Source: Salvia splendens (lineage: Eukaryota; Streptophyta; Magnoliopsida; Lamiales; Lamiaceae). Taken from it: a stretch of DNA of 64,000 nucleotides. The stretch is from positions 12,213,410-12,277,409 of the forward strand of contig NC_056050.1 in assembly GCF_004379255.2 (NCBI RefSeq). Reading direction: 5' to 3'. Made by a program: the position numbers and the translations under genes. Under the pieces are notes generated by a model. That model had not been told where the DNA came from, did not search any database, and saw only the letters and a program-made list of their open reading frames with translations. Positions 1 through 10,475 of the stretch are shown in pieces. Every line of letters begins with the position of its first letter. Position 1 is the stretch's first letter.

Positions 1-371
1 AATGTGTAGTAGTAATTAAATCTCAACCCAAAATTGGTAGCTAGTTGTATCTGTCAAATCAAATATTGTTCACTTTGTTCTGAAAAAAAATCATGCTCTG
101 TGAGCTCTGTTAAAAAAAATGGAGTTAAGGCCCTTAAGTGCTTAGCCTTAGTGTGCAATGTGCTCAACAGTAATGGAGTTAACGACTCGAGTGCTTAGCC
201 TTAGTTGTGTGAAGCAATATAATATCCTCGGAAGATAAGTTGTTGTTTCGTCTTCTGAGGGATTATTCTTATGGAAATAATATACTACGTACTACTTGGT
301 AGATAGTTAAGGATAAAGAGTTTTGTTGTGGACAATCAACATGGATATATATATTTTTCATAAGGTATTGC
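1..371. other. No gene seen; short internal repeat
   Basis: AT-rich sequence with no convincing reading frame. The phrase gtgcttagccttag occurs twice (about 139-152 and 191-204), so part of it is a small local duplication. Similarity to the LINE family begins near 372. Confidence 0.5.
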
Positions 372-390
372 TAAAAACAAGGAGGGTACA

Positions 391-723
391 ATGGACGTTG
401 ATCTGTTGGCCCCTCGAGCGCCCCTTGGGAGTCAACCAAGCATGGACGAGGATGGATTCCAATTGGTGTCGAGGAAGAGGAAAGGCAAGGCACATAAGGG
501 AGACATCCACTCCAAAGCTCAACACATCGACAATTTGCGTTTGAAAGACAATGTCGCCACGGTGTCATTCGATCGGGATGACTCTAGTGCGAACGAGCCG
601 AGCACTTGCTCAATGAATGTCTCATGTGGGCTCCCTAACCGGGAGAAGGAAGACTTCATTGAGGAACTTGATCCGGGAGGGATCGTTCATCGCGGGGGTA
701 TCCCTATTGCCAGCCACAATTAA
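391..723 (+). pseudogene. LINE ORF1 C-terminal fragment (copy A)
   Basis: The frame encodes only the C-terminal tail of the ORF1 protein, with the family signature DEDGFQLVSRKRKGK followed by a KENVATV-like stretch (here KDNVATV) and the terminal GGIPIA motif. The DUF4283-like domain and CCHC knuckle that precede this tail in fuller copies are absent. The ATG at 391 is therefore internal to the original gene and not a real start. Function is inferred from the family: ORF1 proteins of plant LINEs bind nucleic acid. Not expected to be functional. Confidence 0.7.
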
Positions 724-848
724 GTGACAGACCTTGGATTTTGTGAGGTGAAGGTTGCACCATGTTAATTGTAATAAAATAGTGAAGAGTACATTGATGA
801 CCACTCTAGTTGGTAGGGAGGCCCTCGTTGTACTCTAATTGGTTTTGG

Positions 849-873
849 CGAGCCGTCACTTTTGGGCGGCTCG
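849..873 (+). other. 3'-UTR hairpin of LINE copy A
   Basis: Inverted repeat CGAGCCG / CGGCTCG extended by a U-G and a C-G pair to a 9-bp stem, loop ACTTTTG. Copies B, C, F and G have CGAGTCG / CGACTCG at the same place, so one base pair differs in a compensated way (853-869 is C-G here, T-A elsewhere). Confidence 0.7.
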
Positions 874-970
874 GTGTTCTTGGTTGTTCGTTGCAATTGT
901 CCTTAGTAATGCACATGTGTGGGTCCGCCTTAACCCTCCACCCTCGTGGTGATTTTGGTAAAGAAAAAAA

Positions 971-1263
971 AGCAAACTAGTTCCATCCAAACGACCTACA
1001 AACTTTCATTGTACGATCTTTGTTAGGTAATAACATTCAAGATGATATAGATTGGGACACGACGAAGGACCCGTTGGATATATTGATCCAAGAACCCCAC
1101 CTCCCCCCACGTATAAGGTTTGGCGGCGGACTCCCTTGATTGATAATCTGGTTTGATCCACTTCCAGAGCTTGGAAAACCTCGACCCATTGGCTATATGA
1201 TCAGCCAAGAACCTCGGTATGATTGAACGCCACAAGAACTTGCTCAAAGTATCTTGATAAGTT
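971..1263 (-). repeat. LTR portion of the gypsy element, distal to LINE copy B
   Basis: When LINE copy B and one target duplication are removed, this stretch joins 3793-4058 to form one LTR of about 0.55 kb. The outer LTR end is not defined because LINE copy A abuts it. Confidence 0.55.
1249..1263 (+). repeat. Target-site duplication, 5' copy, of LINE copy B
   Basis: gtatcttgataagtt is repeated exactly directly after the poly(A) tail of copy B (3778-3792). With ambiguous A residues the duplication is 15-18 bp, typical of target-primed reverse transcription. Confidence 0.9.
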
Positions 1264-1371
1264 GATGCCCGAAACAAATCAAGAGAGAGAAGCTCTCCCT
1301 TCTCTCTAGATTTCGTCCACTCTCCCTCCCTCCCCTTTGAGGGAGGTGAAATGTAATCTTCAGCCACGACT

Positions 1372-3531
1372 ATGGTGAAGGCCGGCGGAGAACCGGCGGT
1401 TGAGGCTGCTACGGTTTCATCTCACACGATCCAATCACCCCGCTCGCCGGAACGGAGTTTCCCTTTCATCCCACGGCCAAAGACGAAGATGGCCGGGATT
1501 CCTTTCCCTGAGAGAGGCCGACGTGAGCTGAAACGCATAGGCCTTGAGACTAGTCGAATCAAGAAAAAAAAGATCTTCGAAATGGCCGAGGAGCTACTCG
1601 CCGGGAAAAATGATGAGGAGACGGCGTCGCCGGAAGGAGAGCAGCCTTCCGATGGGTATACGATGAGAACGTTTGCTCAAATGGCGAGGCCGGGCCCCTT
1701 CGAAGCAGCTACGGGTCACATACTCCTTCTCGACCATGAACGGTATTTTGCTACCGGAATCTCGGACGATGACCTAGTGGACCCACCAGTCAAATCCGGT
1801 TTCCGGGAGGCAGTTGAGCCGATGAAGGAGTCGACAGCGAAGATGGAAGAAAAGAAGAAGATTGCAATGGAAATGCTCAACTCCGAGGAGGTGGCCGGAA
1901 TTTCGCCGACGCCGGCGAGCCGGAGTGAGCTGGACCACCACTCAACTGGTGCAAGTACAATACATCACATGGGTCCTAGGCTAGATGATGGGGTGGCATG
2001 TGATGTGTTGGAATCATGTGGCTTGCAAAAAGAGGTAGAGACAAAGATCCACTTTGCATGGAGAAGAAGGTGTTGCTCCAAATGGGGAAAATGACAATCT
2101 GTACTCACAAGCAATACCATGTGCTACTTACCTCCACCTTGAGGCTGATGCATGCATGGAAGACCGTGCCCCCGGGGCACAACCGCCGGAGCCGTCACCG
2201 GAAAAGCTGGCACCGCCGGAATCTTCGCCGGAAATGCTGGCACCGCCGGCAAACATGTGGAAGGCGGCAACGAATCATTCCAACCGCGGGGGGACCGGGG
2301 CCGTGGAGGGTTCATCGGCCCCAAATCGAATGTCCGAGCCAATCCCCTTGGGCGACGGCAAGACCAAGCCTTTGGGTACAACCGACTCTTTTGAAGGTAC
2401 GCCATCGCTCTCCTTTTCCGATTTTGAAACGGATTTTCTCTCGGAGAAGCTAGGGCTAGCTATTGTCGGGAAGTTCTCCCATTCACTCCCGTCCATAACC
2501 CAAATTCAAAAAAGTCTTAGTGGCATGGGACTAGTTGGAGCATTCACATGAAAATACTTGAATGCTAAGCATATTTTACTCCAATTTCAAGAGGTGGCCG
2601 ATTATGCTAAGGTGCTAAATGGCCCTAATGGGAGTCCGAATTGGTATGTTGATTGCCATCTGATGAGGGTGTTCAAGTGGGTGCCGGATTTTGACACGTT
2701 CTTTGAGTCGCCAATTGTTGCCGTGTGGTGTAACATATTAGGTATACCGGCTCATCTCTATGAGGAATCGGCCCTCTTGCCAATCGGTAAGCTCCTTGGC
2801 AAGCCACTACAAGCCGATCATGCCACAATTCATCAAAGCCGACTCTCCTTCGCAAGGATTTGCGTAGAGATTGACATCTCTACTCCCCCGACGGAAGAGA
2901 TCATCCTTAATATCCGAGGCAAGACTCGAGGTACAAAGTGGCATGGGACCGTATTCCATTGTTTTGTGATAATTGTAAACATGTTGGGCATGAGAAAGAG
3001 GATTGCCATGCAGCGGGAAGGAAGTCTCGGGGTAGAGACAAGGGTCGCCGACCATCATACAAGGAGAACCTTTCAAGCCATGCCGCCAAGATCATCCACC
3101 GTGAGTGGCGCCCAAAGGCGAATGGCACTCCATCGTCCATTGGACAGTTGGAGAAGTCCAAAGATTGTAAAAATCACGCGGAGTACATCGAGGGTACATT
3201 GGGTGCGGGATCGTTGAAGTCAAGAGTGGCTAGTAGGAGTCACCCAAATGTGGATGAGGATGGCTTCCAATTGGTGTCGAGGAGGAGGAAAGGAAAAGTG
3301 CATCAGGGCGATATGCACACCAAGGCTCCACATGTGGATGATTGGCATTTGAAGGAGAATGTTGCTACGGTGACATTTGGGAGTGCCCCATCGGGTACGA
3401 ATGACGCGAGCTTTAGCTCCATGAGTGTCGCATGTGGGCGCCCCAACCGGGAGATAGAGGGCCACATCGAGGACCTTGATCCAGGAGGGCATGTACCTAG
3501 CGGAGGTATCCCTATTGCGGGCCTTAGCTAG
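1372..3531 (+). pseudogene. LINE ORF1, DUF4283-like domain plus CCHC zinc knuckle (copy B)
   Basis: Starts at ATG 1372 after the C/T-rich leader. The N-terminal third is Ser/Pro-rich, with a PRSPER motif and a basic patch. A DUF4283-like domain follows (GLAIVGKFSHS ... FKWVPDFDTFFESP ... IGKLLGKPLQADHATI), then a CX2CX4HX4C knuckle (CDNCKHVGHEKEDC), then the conserved tail DEDGFQLVSRRRKGK. In plants this pairing is typical of the first protein of LINEs, an RNA-binding chaperone-like partner of the RT. It is broken: frames change near 2040-2060, an in-frame TGA lies at 2549-2551 just before the second half of the domain, and the frame shifts again near 2930. No ORF2 follows. Confidence 0.8.
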
Positions 3532-3657
3532 GTGATGGACAGAAGTGTTGGGGATACAAAGGTTGTATCAAATGGTAATTGGATTTTGAGAGTATATAGA
3601 TGACAACCTCTAGTTGTTAGGGAGGCCCTCGTTGTACTCTAATTTGTCATGCCTTGG

Positions 3658-3682
3658 CGAGTCGTCACTTTTAGGCGACTCG
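3658..3682 (+). other. 3'-UTR hairpin of LINE copy B
   Basis: CGAGTCG / CGACTCG stem extended to 9 bp with a U-G wobble. It lies about 85 nt before the poly(A) tail. Confidence 0.7.
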
Positions 3683-3777
3683 GTGTATGTTTGTTTGTAA
3701 CCAATGGTTTTGGTAATGCACAGGTGTGGGTCCGCCTCAACCCTCCGCCCTTTGGGGTGTGTTTGATTAAAAAAAAA

Positions 3778-4058
3778 GTATCTTGATAAGTTCCAAACAA
3801 GTGAAAAACTCTACAAAAATAATTCAACTCACAAGACAAAGTCTATTTTCCTATTTAATCAATGGTGTCTTTAAATAACATGCTTACAAGCCTATTTATA
3901 GGCTAGAATGGATTCTTGAAAGTCTCACATCATTAGTACAACTTAAGACACTTAAAATGACTCATAATAAAGAAAAGTAACTCCTAAACCTTTGGTGTAA
4001 CTCTAGGACATCTAAAGTCACTTATTTAACATAAAATGTAACTAAAAGAGACCCATCA
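3778..4058 (-). repeat. Target-site duplication and proximal LTR portion of the gypsy element
   Basis: 3778-3792 is the 3' copy of the LINE B target duplication. From 3793 the LTR continues to 4058, where on the minus strand it starts TGATGGGT directly after the polyprotein stop. Confidence 0.65.
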
Positions 4059-4061
4059 TTT

Positions 4062-5577
4062 TTACTGCTCCAACTTGGACGAAAATGCATCATGTATCAT
4101 CAATTTGGACCTCCAAAATGTGATATGTAGTGCCTCCAAACTTAGTGCCTTGGGCAGCCCACTAAATTGAATAATATTCACCACATGGCCCAATGTAGAA
4201 TGGTCTTGGAATTGGGTTTTTATTTTAGCAACTAAAAGAAACATGGACTCCTTTATCTTCTTAGCTCTAGCTCTTGTAATTGGCCCACTTTGAATGATCA
4301 ATGGATCCATCTTCTTGTCCTTGTAGATCAGCTTGGGTGTGTCTCCATCATTCCCTTCTTCTTCAAGAGGATTCGTCCTCGAATCTAATTCACCAACATA
4401 AGGAGATAAATCAGAAACATTGAAAGTAGCACTTACATTAAACTCACCAGGTAAGTCTAGTGTGTAAGCATTATCATTGACTTTTGCAATCACTTGGAAT
4501 GGTCCATCTCCTCTTGGCTGCAACTTGGACTTTCTTTTCGAAGGAAATCTCTCCTTCTCATATGCAACCGAACCCAATCTCCCGGCTCAAAGATGACTTG
4601 TTTCCGACCCTTGTTGGCTTGCTTTGCATATTGTTCTGTCCTCTTTTCTATGTTGAGTCTTACCCTTTCATGCAATCTTTTCACCATTTCATCCTTAGCT
4701 TTTCCATCAAGGCTTGCACGTTCTTCAATAGGTATTGGAATCAAATCTAGTGGAATCAATGGATTAAAACCATACACAACTTCAAATGGAGAAAAGTTAG
4801 TAGCAGAATGAACACTTCGATTATAAGCAAATTCAGCAAAAGGTAAGCATTTCTCCCAACTTTTCAAGTTCTTTTTAACTAAAGTTCGTAGTAATTGAGA
4901 CAAAGTCCTATTAACTACTTCAGTTTGTCCATCAGTTTGTGGATGACAAGTAGCAGAAAACAAGAGTTTAGTTCCCAACTTATTCCACAACACACGCCAA
5001 AAATGACTCACAAATTTAGCATCTCAATCCCTCGCAATTGATCTAGGAACACCATGCAAACGGACAATTTCTTTAAAGAACAAATCAACAATATGAGATG
5101 CATCATCGGTTTTGTGACATGGAATAAAATGTGCCAGTTTTGAAAACCTATCAACAACCACAAAAACTGAATCTCTACCTCTTTTTGTACTTGGCAAACC
5201 AACGACAAAGTCCATTGAAATATCCTCCCAAGGAGCTCTAGGAATTGGTAACGGTTTGTACAAACCATGTGGGTGTGATTTAGACTTGGCTTGCATGCAA
5301 GTTATACATCTTTTACAAATTCTTTCAACATCCACACGCATTTTAGGCCAAAAGAAATGTTCATGCAAAACATCCATTGTCTTATGGACTCCAAAATGCC
5401 CCATTAAACCACCACCATGAGCTTCACGTACAAGTAATTCACGCATAGAACCTTTAGGAATGCACGGTTTATTTTCTCTAAACAAATAGCCATCTTGCCT
5501 ATAGAACTTGTCAAATGCAGCATGCTCACAAGCTAAATAGATAGAAAAAAAAGTTCGGGTCATTATAATACATTTCC
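4062..5577 (-). pseudogene. gypsy integrase (C-terminal part of Pol)
   Basis: Minus-strand integrase in pieces. At about 5560-5290 lies an HHCC zinc-binding region ([14 protein letters not shown] ... [13 protein letters not shown]). At about 5270-4750 lies the DD35E catalytic core ([21 protein letters not shown]). Below this is the C-terminal GPF/Y-like part ([15 protein letters not shown]) and a tail with ITRARAKK. Integrase joins the cDNA to host DNA. Frameshifts near 5010-5024 and 4490-4577 split it into three frames, so it is non-functional. Confidence 0.85.
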
Positions 5578-6820
5578 TTAATCAACTCAAAACAAAGCAA
5601 CTTAGAACTCAAAGTAGTGATAAAAATGTACCTCTGAGACAATGCATCAGCCACAATGTTTTCTTTTCCCTTTTTGTATTTGATTACATAGGGAAATGAT
5701 TCAATGAATTCCACCCACTTAACATGTCTCTTGCTAAGCTTACCTTGACGTTTCAAGTACTTGAGATATTCATGATTCATATGAATTACAAACTCTCTAG
5801 GCCACAAGTAATGCTGCCATGTTTCCAAAGCTCTAACCAAAGCATATAACTCCTTGTCATACGTTGGATAGTTCAATTGAGCTCCTTTCAACTTTTTGCT
5901 AAAGTAAGCGATTGGCTTTACATCCTGCAACAAAACAGCTCCTATGCCTACTCCAGATACATCACATTCAAGCTCAAACATGTTATCAAAGTTAGGCAAA
6001 GAAAGAATTGGTGCAGTTGTAAGTTTTTCTTTAAGGAGATTAAAAGCATGCTCTTGTTTTTCTCCCCAATAATAACAAACATCCTTTTTCACAATTTCAT
6101 TCAAAGGTGCAGCAATTGTACTAAAATCCTTGACAAACCTCCTATAAAAACTTTCAAGACCATCAAAACTTCTAACTTGTGCTACATTTTGAGGAATTGG
6201 CCATTCTAAAATAGCTTTCACCTTCTCCTTTTCCATTTCAATCCCATTAGCACTTATAACAAAACCCAGAAAAACAACTTTATCCATGCAAAAAGAACAC
6301 TTTTTGAGATTTGCATACAATGATTCTTTTCGTAAGGTATCCAAAACTACACGCACATGGTTAAGATGTTCATCCATATTTTTGCTAAAAACAAGAATAT
6401 CATCAAAATAAACAAGCACAAATTTTCCAATGAATTTTCTCAAAACATGGTGCATCAATCTCATGAAAGTACTTGGTGCATTAGTTAAACCAAAAGGCAT
6501 TACTAACCACTCATATAGACCAAATTTTTTTTAAAGGCTGTTTTCTATTCGTCTCCTTCTCTAATTCGAATTTGATGATAACCACTTTTCAAATCGATCT
6601 TACTAAACACAACAGATCCATGCAATTTATCAAGCATATCATCTAGCCTAGGAATAGGATAGCGATACTTTACCGTGATTTTGTTGATTGCTCGGCAGTC
6701 GATGCACATCCTCCATGATCCATCTTTCTTAGAAACAACAATTACCGGAACAACACATGGACTCATGCTCTCACTGATTTTTCCTTTGTCCAATAACTCT
6801 TGCACTTGCCTTTGAATTTC
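5526..6820 (-). pseudogene. gypsy reverse transcriptase and RNase H
   Basis: The RT is spread over two frames. The upstream frame holds the fingers ([32 protein letters not shown]). The downstream frame holds [13 protein letters not shown] and the catalytic YFDD box, then RNase H ([24 protein letters not shown]) and a tether ending in VADALSQR. A frameshift near 6500-6545 separates the halves and the frame closes at 5526. Pol of this order (RT, RNase H, integrase) is that of Ty3/gypsy and not of Copia elements. Confidence 0.88.
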
Positions 6821-7838
6821 CTTGGTCTCTTCGGGATTGGCTCTATAGGCTGGTCATTTGGTAGAACTGCACCAGGAACAGGGTCAATTTGGTGTTCAAT
6901 ACCTCTTAATGGAGGTAATCCACTTGATTCTTCCACGGGAAAAACATCTTCGAATTCCTGTAAAAGAGACACAAAAGTACTTGGCAAAGAAATGGTTCAT
7001 TCGTTAGTGGTAAACAAAGACTGTTTGTACACTAAGATGAAAACACTCTCTTTTTCAACTATTGCACTCTATTTCTTTTGCTCCCACATAAAAATTCTTT
7101 TTTCATTCGGACTCTTTTCACTTGATTCTTTTTCAATGCCCTCACCTTTTTTTCTCTCATTCTTACTTTTCTCTCAACTCTTTTTCAATGCCCTCACTTT
7201 TTTTCTCTCAACCTCACGAGCTCTCCTTGCTTGTGACAATTTCTGTTGGTCCTCTTGAACTTGTTGAGGGGTCAATGAGACAAACATCATAGACTTGTTG
7301 TTGTGCTTGAACGTGTAGTGGTTGTGAAATCCATCATAAGTCACCCTATGATCAAACTGCCATGGCATCCCCAAAAGAAGGTGACTTGCATGCATTGGCA
7401 CAACATCACAAAGAACATCATCTTTATAATTGCTAATTTCTCCACATTCATTAAGCCATTGTAGCTTGTACGGATTAGGATGTTTTTCCGTTGTTAAGCT
7501 CAAATTTTCCACCATTTCAGAACTTGTAACATTTGCACAACTACCACCATCAATAATCATTATGCAAAGTTTACCTTGGACCAAACACCATGTGTTGAAG
7601 ATGTTCTCCCTTTGTTGATCATCGTTTCTGTTTTGCTTGTTTAGAGCCCTTCAAACCACTAAAAGTTCTCCATATTCTGGTCCAATCTCCTCCAATTGTT
7701 TATCCTCATCCTCCTCCTCATCATCTTCACGTTCACTTCAGATTCTATCTCTCTATTTGGCTTCAAAATCATCACCCTTTTATTTGGACATTGAGATGCA
7801 ATGTGTCCAACACCTTGACAACGAAAACATCTGATATA
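6763..7838 (-). pseudogene. gypsy gag end and aspartic protease
   Basis: A CCHC knuckle (CFRCQGVGHIASQC, about 7834-7790) marks the end of gag. It is followed by an acidic linker and the protease region with IIDGGSCANVTS, the variant DGG active-site motif common in plant gypsy elements, and LLLGMPWQFDH. The frame then runs into a lysine-rich linker and, after a frame change, the segment leading into RT (VFPVEESSGLPPLRGIEH). The N-terminal two thirds of gag are absent. Confidence 0.75.
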
Positions 7839-7916
7839 ATTTTTTCTCTCTCTAAAAAGTTTCTCTCTTCCTCCCTCCCCTTTGAGGGAGGTGAAATATA
7901 ATCTTTAGCCACGAGT

Positions 7917-8983
7917 ATGGTGAAGGCCGACGGAGAACCGGCGGTTGAGGCTGCTACGGTTTCATCTCTCACGATCCAATCACCCCGCTCACCGGAACGG
8001 AGCCTCCCTTTCATCCCACGGCCAAAGACGAAGAGGGCCGGGACTCCTTTCCCCGAGAGAGGCCGACGTGAGCTGAAATGCGCAGGCCTTGAGACTATTT
8101 CGGGGGTTAGTCGAATCAAGAAGAAAATGATCTTCGAAACGACCGAGGAGCCACTCGACTGGAAAAATGATGAGGGGACGGCATCGCCGGAAGGAGAGCA
8201 GCCTTCCGGTGGGTATATGATGAGAACGTTTGCTCAAATGGCGTGACAGGGCCCCTTCGAAGCAGCTACGGGCCACTTACTCCTTCTCGACCATGAGCGG
8301 TATTTTGCTGCCGGAATCACGAACGACGACCTAGTGACCCACCAGTCAAATCTAGTTTCCGGGAGGTAGATGAGCCGAAGAAAGAGTCGACATCAAATAT
8401 GGAAGAAAAGAAGAAGAAGATCAACAACATTCAAGGAGAAATGGAAATCCGGTCAGTTCCAGAGCAAAGGGAGGCCGAACTTGAATTTTCCAGCTTCGGA
8501 AATATTGAATGGCACAACGGTCAACCACTGATGGGAGGTACAATGGGGCTAACGGGCTTGGATGGTACGAATCTTACAACAGCAGGTAATAATTTGGAAG
8601 CTAGTGCACTCTCATCTTTATAATTGCTAATTGAAAACGAAATTAGACAGTTGGGTGCGGGATCGTCGAAGTCAAGAGTGGCTAGTAGGAGTCACCCAAA
8701 TGTGGATGAGGATGGCTTCCAATTGGTGTCGAGGAGGAGGAAAGGAAAAGTGCATCAGGGCGATATGCACACCAAGGCTCCACATGTGGATGATTGGCAT
8801 TTGAAGGAGAATGTTGCTACGGTGACATTTGGGAGTGCCCCATCGGGTACGAATGACGCGAGCTTTAGCTCCATGAGTGTCGCATGTGGGCGCCCCAACC
8901 GGGAGATAGAGGGCCACATCGAGGACCTTGATCCAGGAGGGCATGTACCTAGCGGAGGTATCCCTATTGCGGGCCTTAGCTAG
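7917..8983 (+). pseudogene. LINE ORF1 remnant lacking its core domain (copy C)
   Basis: ATG 7917 begins the family N-terminus. A TGA at 8244-8246 ends that frame where copy B continues. The C-terminal part from about 8650 (DEDGFQLVSRRRKGK, GGIPIAGLS) lies in another frame. The stretch 8399-8623 encodes a short peptide not seen in the other copies. Confidence 0.7.
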
Positions 8984-9109
8984 GTGATGGACAGAAGTGT
9001 TGGGGATACAAAGGTTGTATCAAATGGTAATTGGATTTTGAGAGTATATAGATGACCACCTCTAGTTGTTAGGGAGGCCCTCGTTGTACTCTAATTTGTC
9101 ATGCCTTGG

Positions 9110-9134
9110 CGAGTCGTCACTTTTGGGCGACTCG
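9110..9134 (+). other. 3'-UTR hairpin of LINE copy C
   Basis: Same CGAGTCG / CGACTCG stem-loop as in copies B and G. Confidence 0.7.
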
Positions 9135-9227
9135 TGTATGTTTGTTTGTAACCAATGGTTTTGGTAATGCACAGGTGTGGGTCCGCCTCAACCCTCCGCC
9201 CTTTGGGGTGTGTTTGATTAAAAAAAA

Positions 9228-10475
9228 TGAGAATAATCATGCAAATTTGGGTTCTAGTCACAATTCTCTCTTACCTAAAGACGATGATGAGCAGACGGTG
9301 TTGGTAGAGGAGGCTGCGCCCGCGGATGGAGTCGACGAACACCCGCCGGAACTCATGTCATCGCCGGAGACGGTTCAGCAGCAGGCCGGCGAGAAGCCGA
9401 GAGTAGGGTCACCCAAAATTAATGAAGATGAGGAGATGGCCAGCGGAAAGAACGACCATCGGGACAAAAAATCTGATCCGAAAGACGAACCAGTGAATCT
9501 TGACTCTGGTAATCCCAAAGGAGTCGGGACAGCCGGGATTAGTGAAGGAGTACCATTGCTCTCTTTCTCAAATGAAGAAACAAAGTTCTTGGCGGACAAG
9601 ATTGGGCTTGCGATTGTTGGAAAATTCTCACATTCTATCCCATCGGCCCAACAAATCCAAAAGACGCTTTCTAACATCCATTTTGTTGATGGATTCAAGT
9701 GGAAGTTCATGAACGCCAAACACATTTTGATCCAATTTCGGGACGTGAGGGACTATGCTAGGCTGCTCAACGGCCCTAACGGAGCTCTGGTATGGTATGT
9801 TGACAACCATTCAATAAGGGTGTTCAAGTGGGCACCGGATTTTGATACCTTCTTTGAGTCGCCTATTGTCGCGGTTTGGTGTAAATTGATAGGAATTCCC
9901 ATCCACCTCCAATCGGCTCTTCTTGTGATTGGCAAGCTTTTGGGGAAGCCAATCCAAGAGGACCATGCAACGATTAACCAAACCCGGTTAACATTTGCCC
10001 GTATATGCGTGGAAATTGATATCTCACAACCGCCACCGGAAGAGATTATTCTCAACATTCTTGGTAAGGACACTAGATACAAAGTGGTGTGGGATCGGAT
10101 CCCAACATATTGCGTTGAATGTAAACATGTTGGACATGTTCAAGAATAGTACCTTATATATGGGAAGACGAACCCACCCAAGAAGGACCACGACAGCCAT
10201 GCCACAACACCTAGACGACACAACTCAAGGAGAACTCACACCCGCCGTGAGTGGAGGCCGAAGGGGCCCAAGGCCGATGACCCAACCCACCAGGCGGACC
10301 ACTCCACGGCTAGCAAGGAAGAGCCCAAACAGGGGCCACCGGAGGAGAGCAAGGCAGCACACACGTCACCAAGTTTGAAGGTGACAAGGGTGAACCAAGT
10401 GCAAGTGGATGAAGATGGTTTCCAGTTGATTACGAGGCAGAAGAAGGGCAAGATGAACTATTCCCTCCACCACTA
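9228..10475 (+). pseudogene. LINE ORF1, diverged subfamily (copy D)
   Basis: A second ORF1 type that keeps the DUF4283-like core (LAIVGKFSHSIPSAQQIQ; FKWAPDFDTFFESP; IGKLLGKPIQEDHATI) and the start of the knuckle (YCVECKHVGHVQE) but has a different, acidic N-terminus. An in-frame TAG at 10147-10149 interrupts the knuckle. The tail signature DEDGFQLITRQKKGK recurs in another frame at about 10405-10449. The reported frame also runs upstream into copy C's 3' end, which is not part of this gene. No 3' UTR or poly(A) follows; near 10450-10550 it meets an inverted segment. Confidence 0.7.

Larger units (their letters stand above)
372..971 (+). mobile_element. LINE-type ORF1-only element, copy A, 5'-truncated
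   Basis: This is the 3' end of a non-LTR retrotransposon: the last part of ORF1, a roughly 240-bp 3' UTR shared with the copies ending at 3777, 9227 and 16038, and a poly(A) run at 961-971. The shared UTR carries the phrases ggaggccctcgttgtactct and gtgggtccgcc. The 5' part is missing, as is usual for target-primed insertions. I could not find a target-site duplication. Confidence 0.75.
1264..3777 (+). mobile_element. LINE-type ORF1-only element, copy B, apparently complete
   Basis: A 2.5-kb insertion bounded by an exact 15-18 bp target duplication, with a C/T-rich 5' leader, one ORF1 (from 1372), a 3' UTR with the family hairpin and a poly(A) tail at 3769-3777. No endonuclease or reverse transcriptase reading frame is present in any frame. 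The copy therefore inserted as an ORF1-only unit and must have used an enzyme supplied in trans. It sits inside the LTR of the gypsy element and is younger than it. Confidence 0.85.
971..7838 (-). mobile_element. Ty3/gypsy LTR retrotransposon, decayed, interrupted by LINE copy B
   Basis: Reading on the minus strand, the element runs from a gag CCHC knuckle (about 7834) through protease, RT, RNase H and integrase to a stop at 4062 and then into an LTR starting TGATGGGT at 4058. The LTR has a TATA-like TATTTATAG near 3895. It is split by LINE copy B and continues at 971-1263. The upstream LTR and most of gag are missing beyond 7838, where LINE copy C begins. The C-terminal part of integrase ends with PITRARAKK instead of an obvious chromodomain, which would fit a CRM-like lineage; that assignment is tentative. 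Confidence 0.8.
7839..9227 (+). mobile_element. LINE-type ORF1-only element, copy C, internal deletion
   Basis: The 5' leader and ORF1 N-terminus (7839-8390) are near-identical to copy B, and the 3' part from about 8648 to the poly(A) at 9220-9227 is near-identical to copies B and G. The whole DUF4283-like and zinc-knuckle region is missing, and about 250 bp of different sequence sits at the join. No target duplication was found; the left flank is gypsy gag and the right flank is LINE copy D. Confidence 0.75.
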
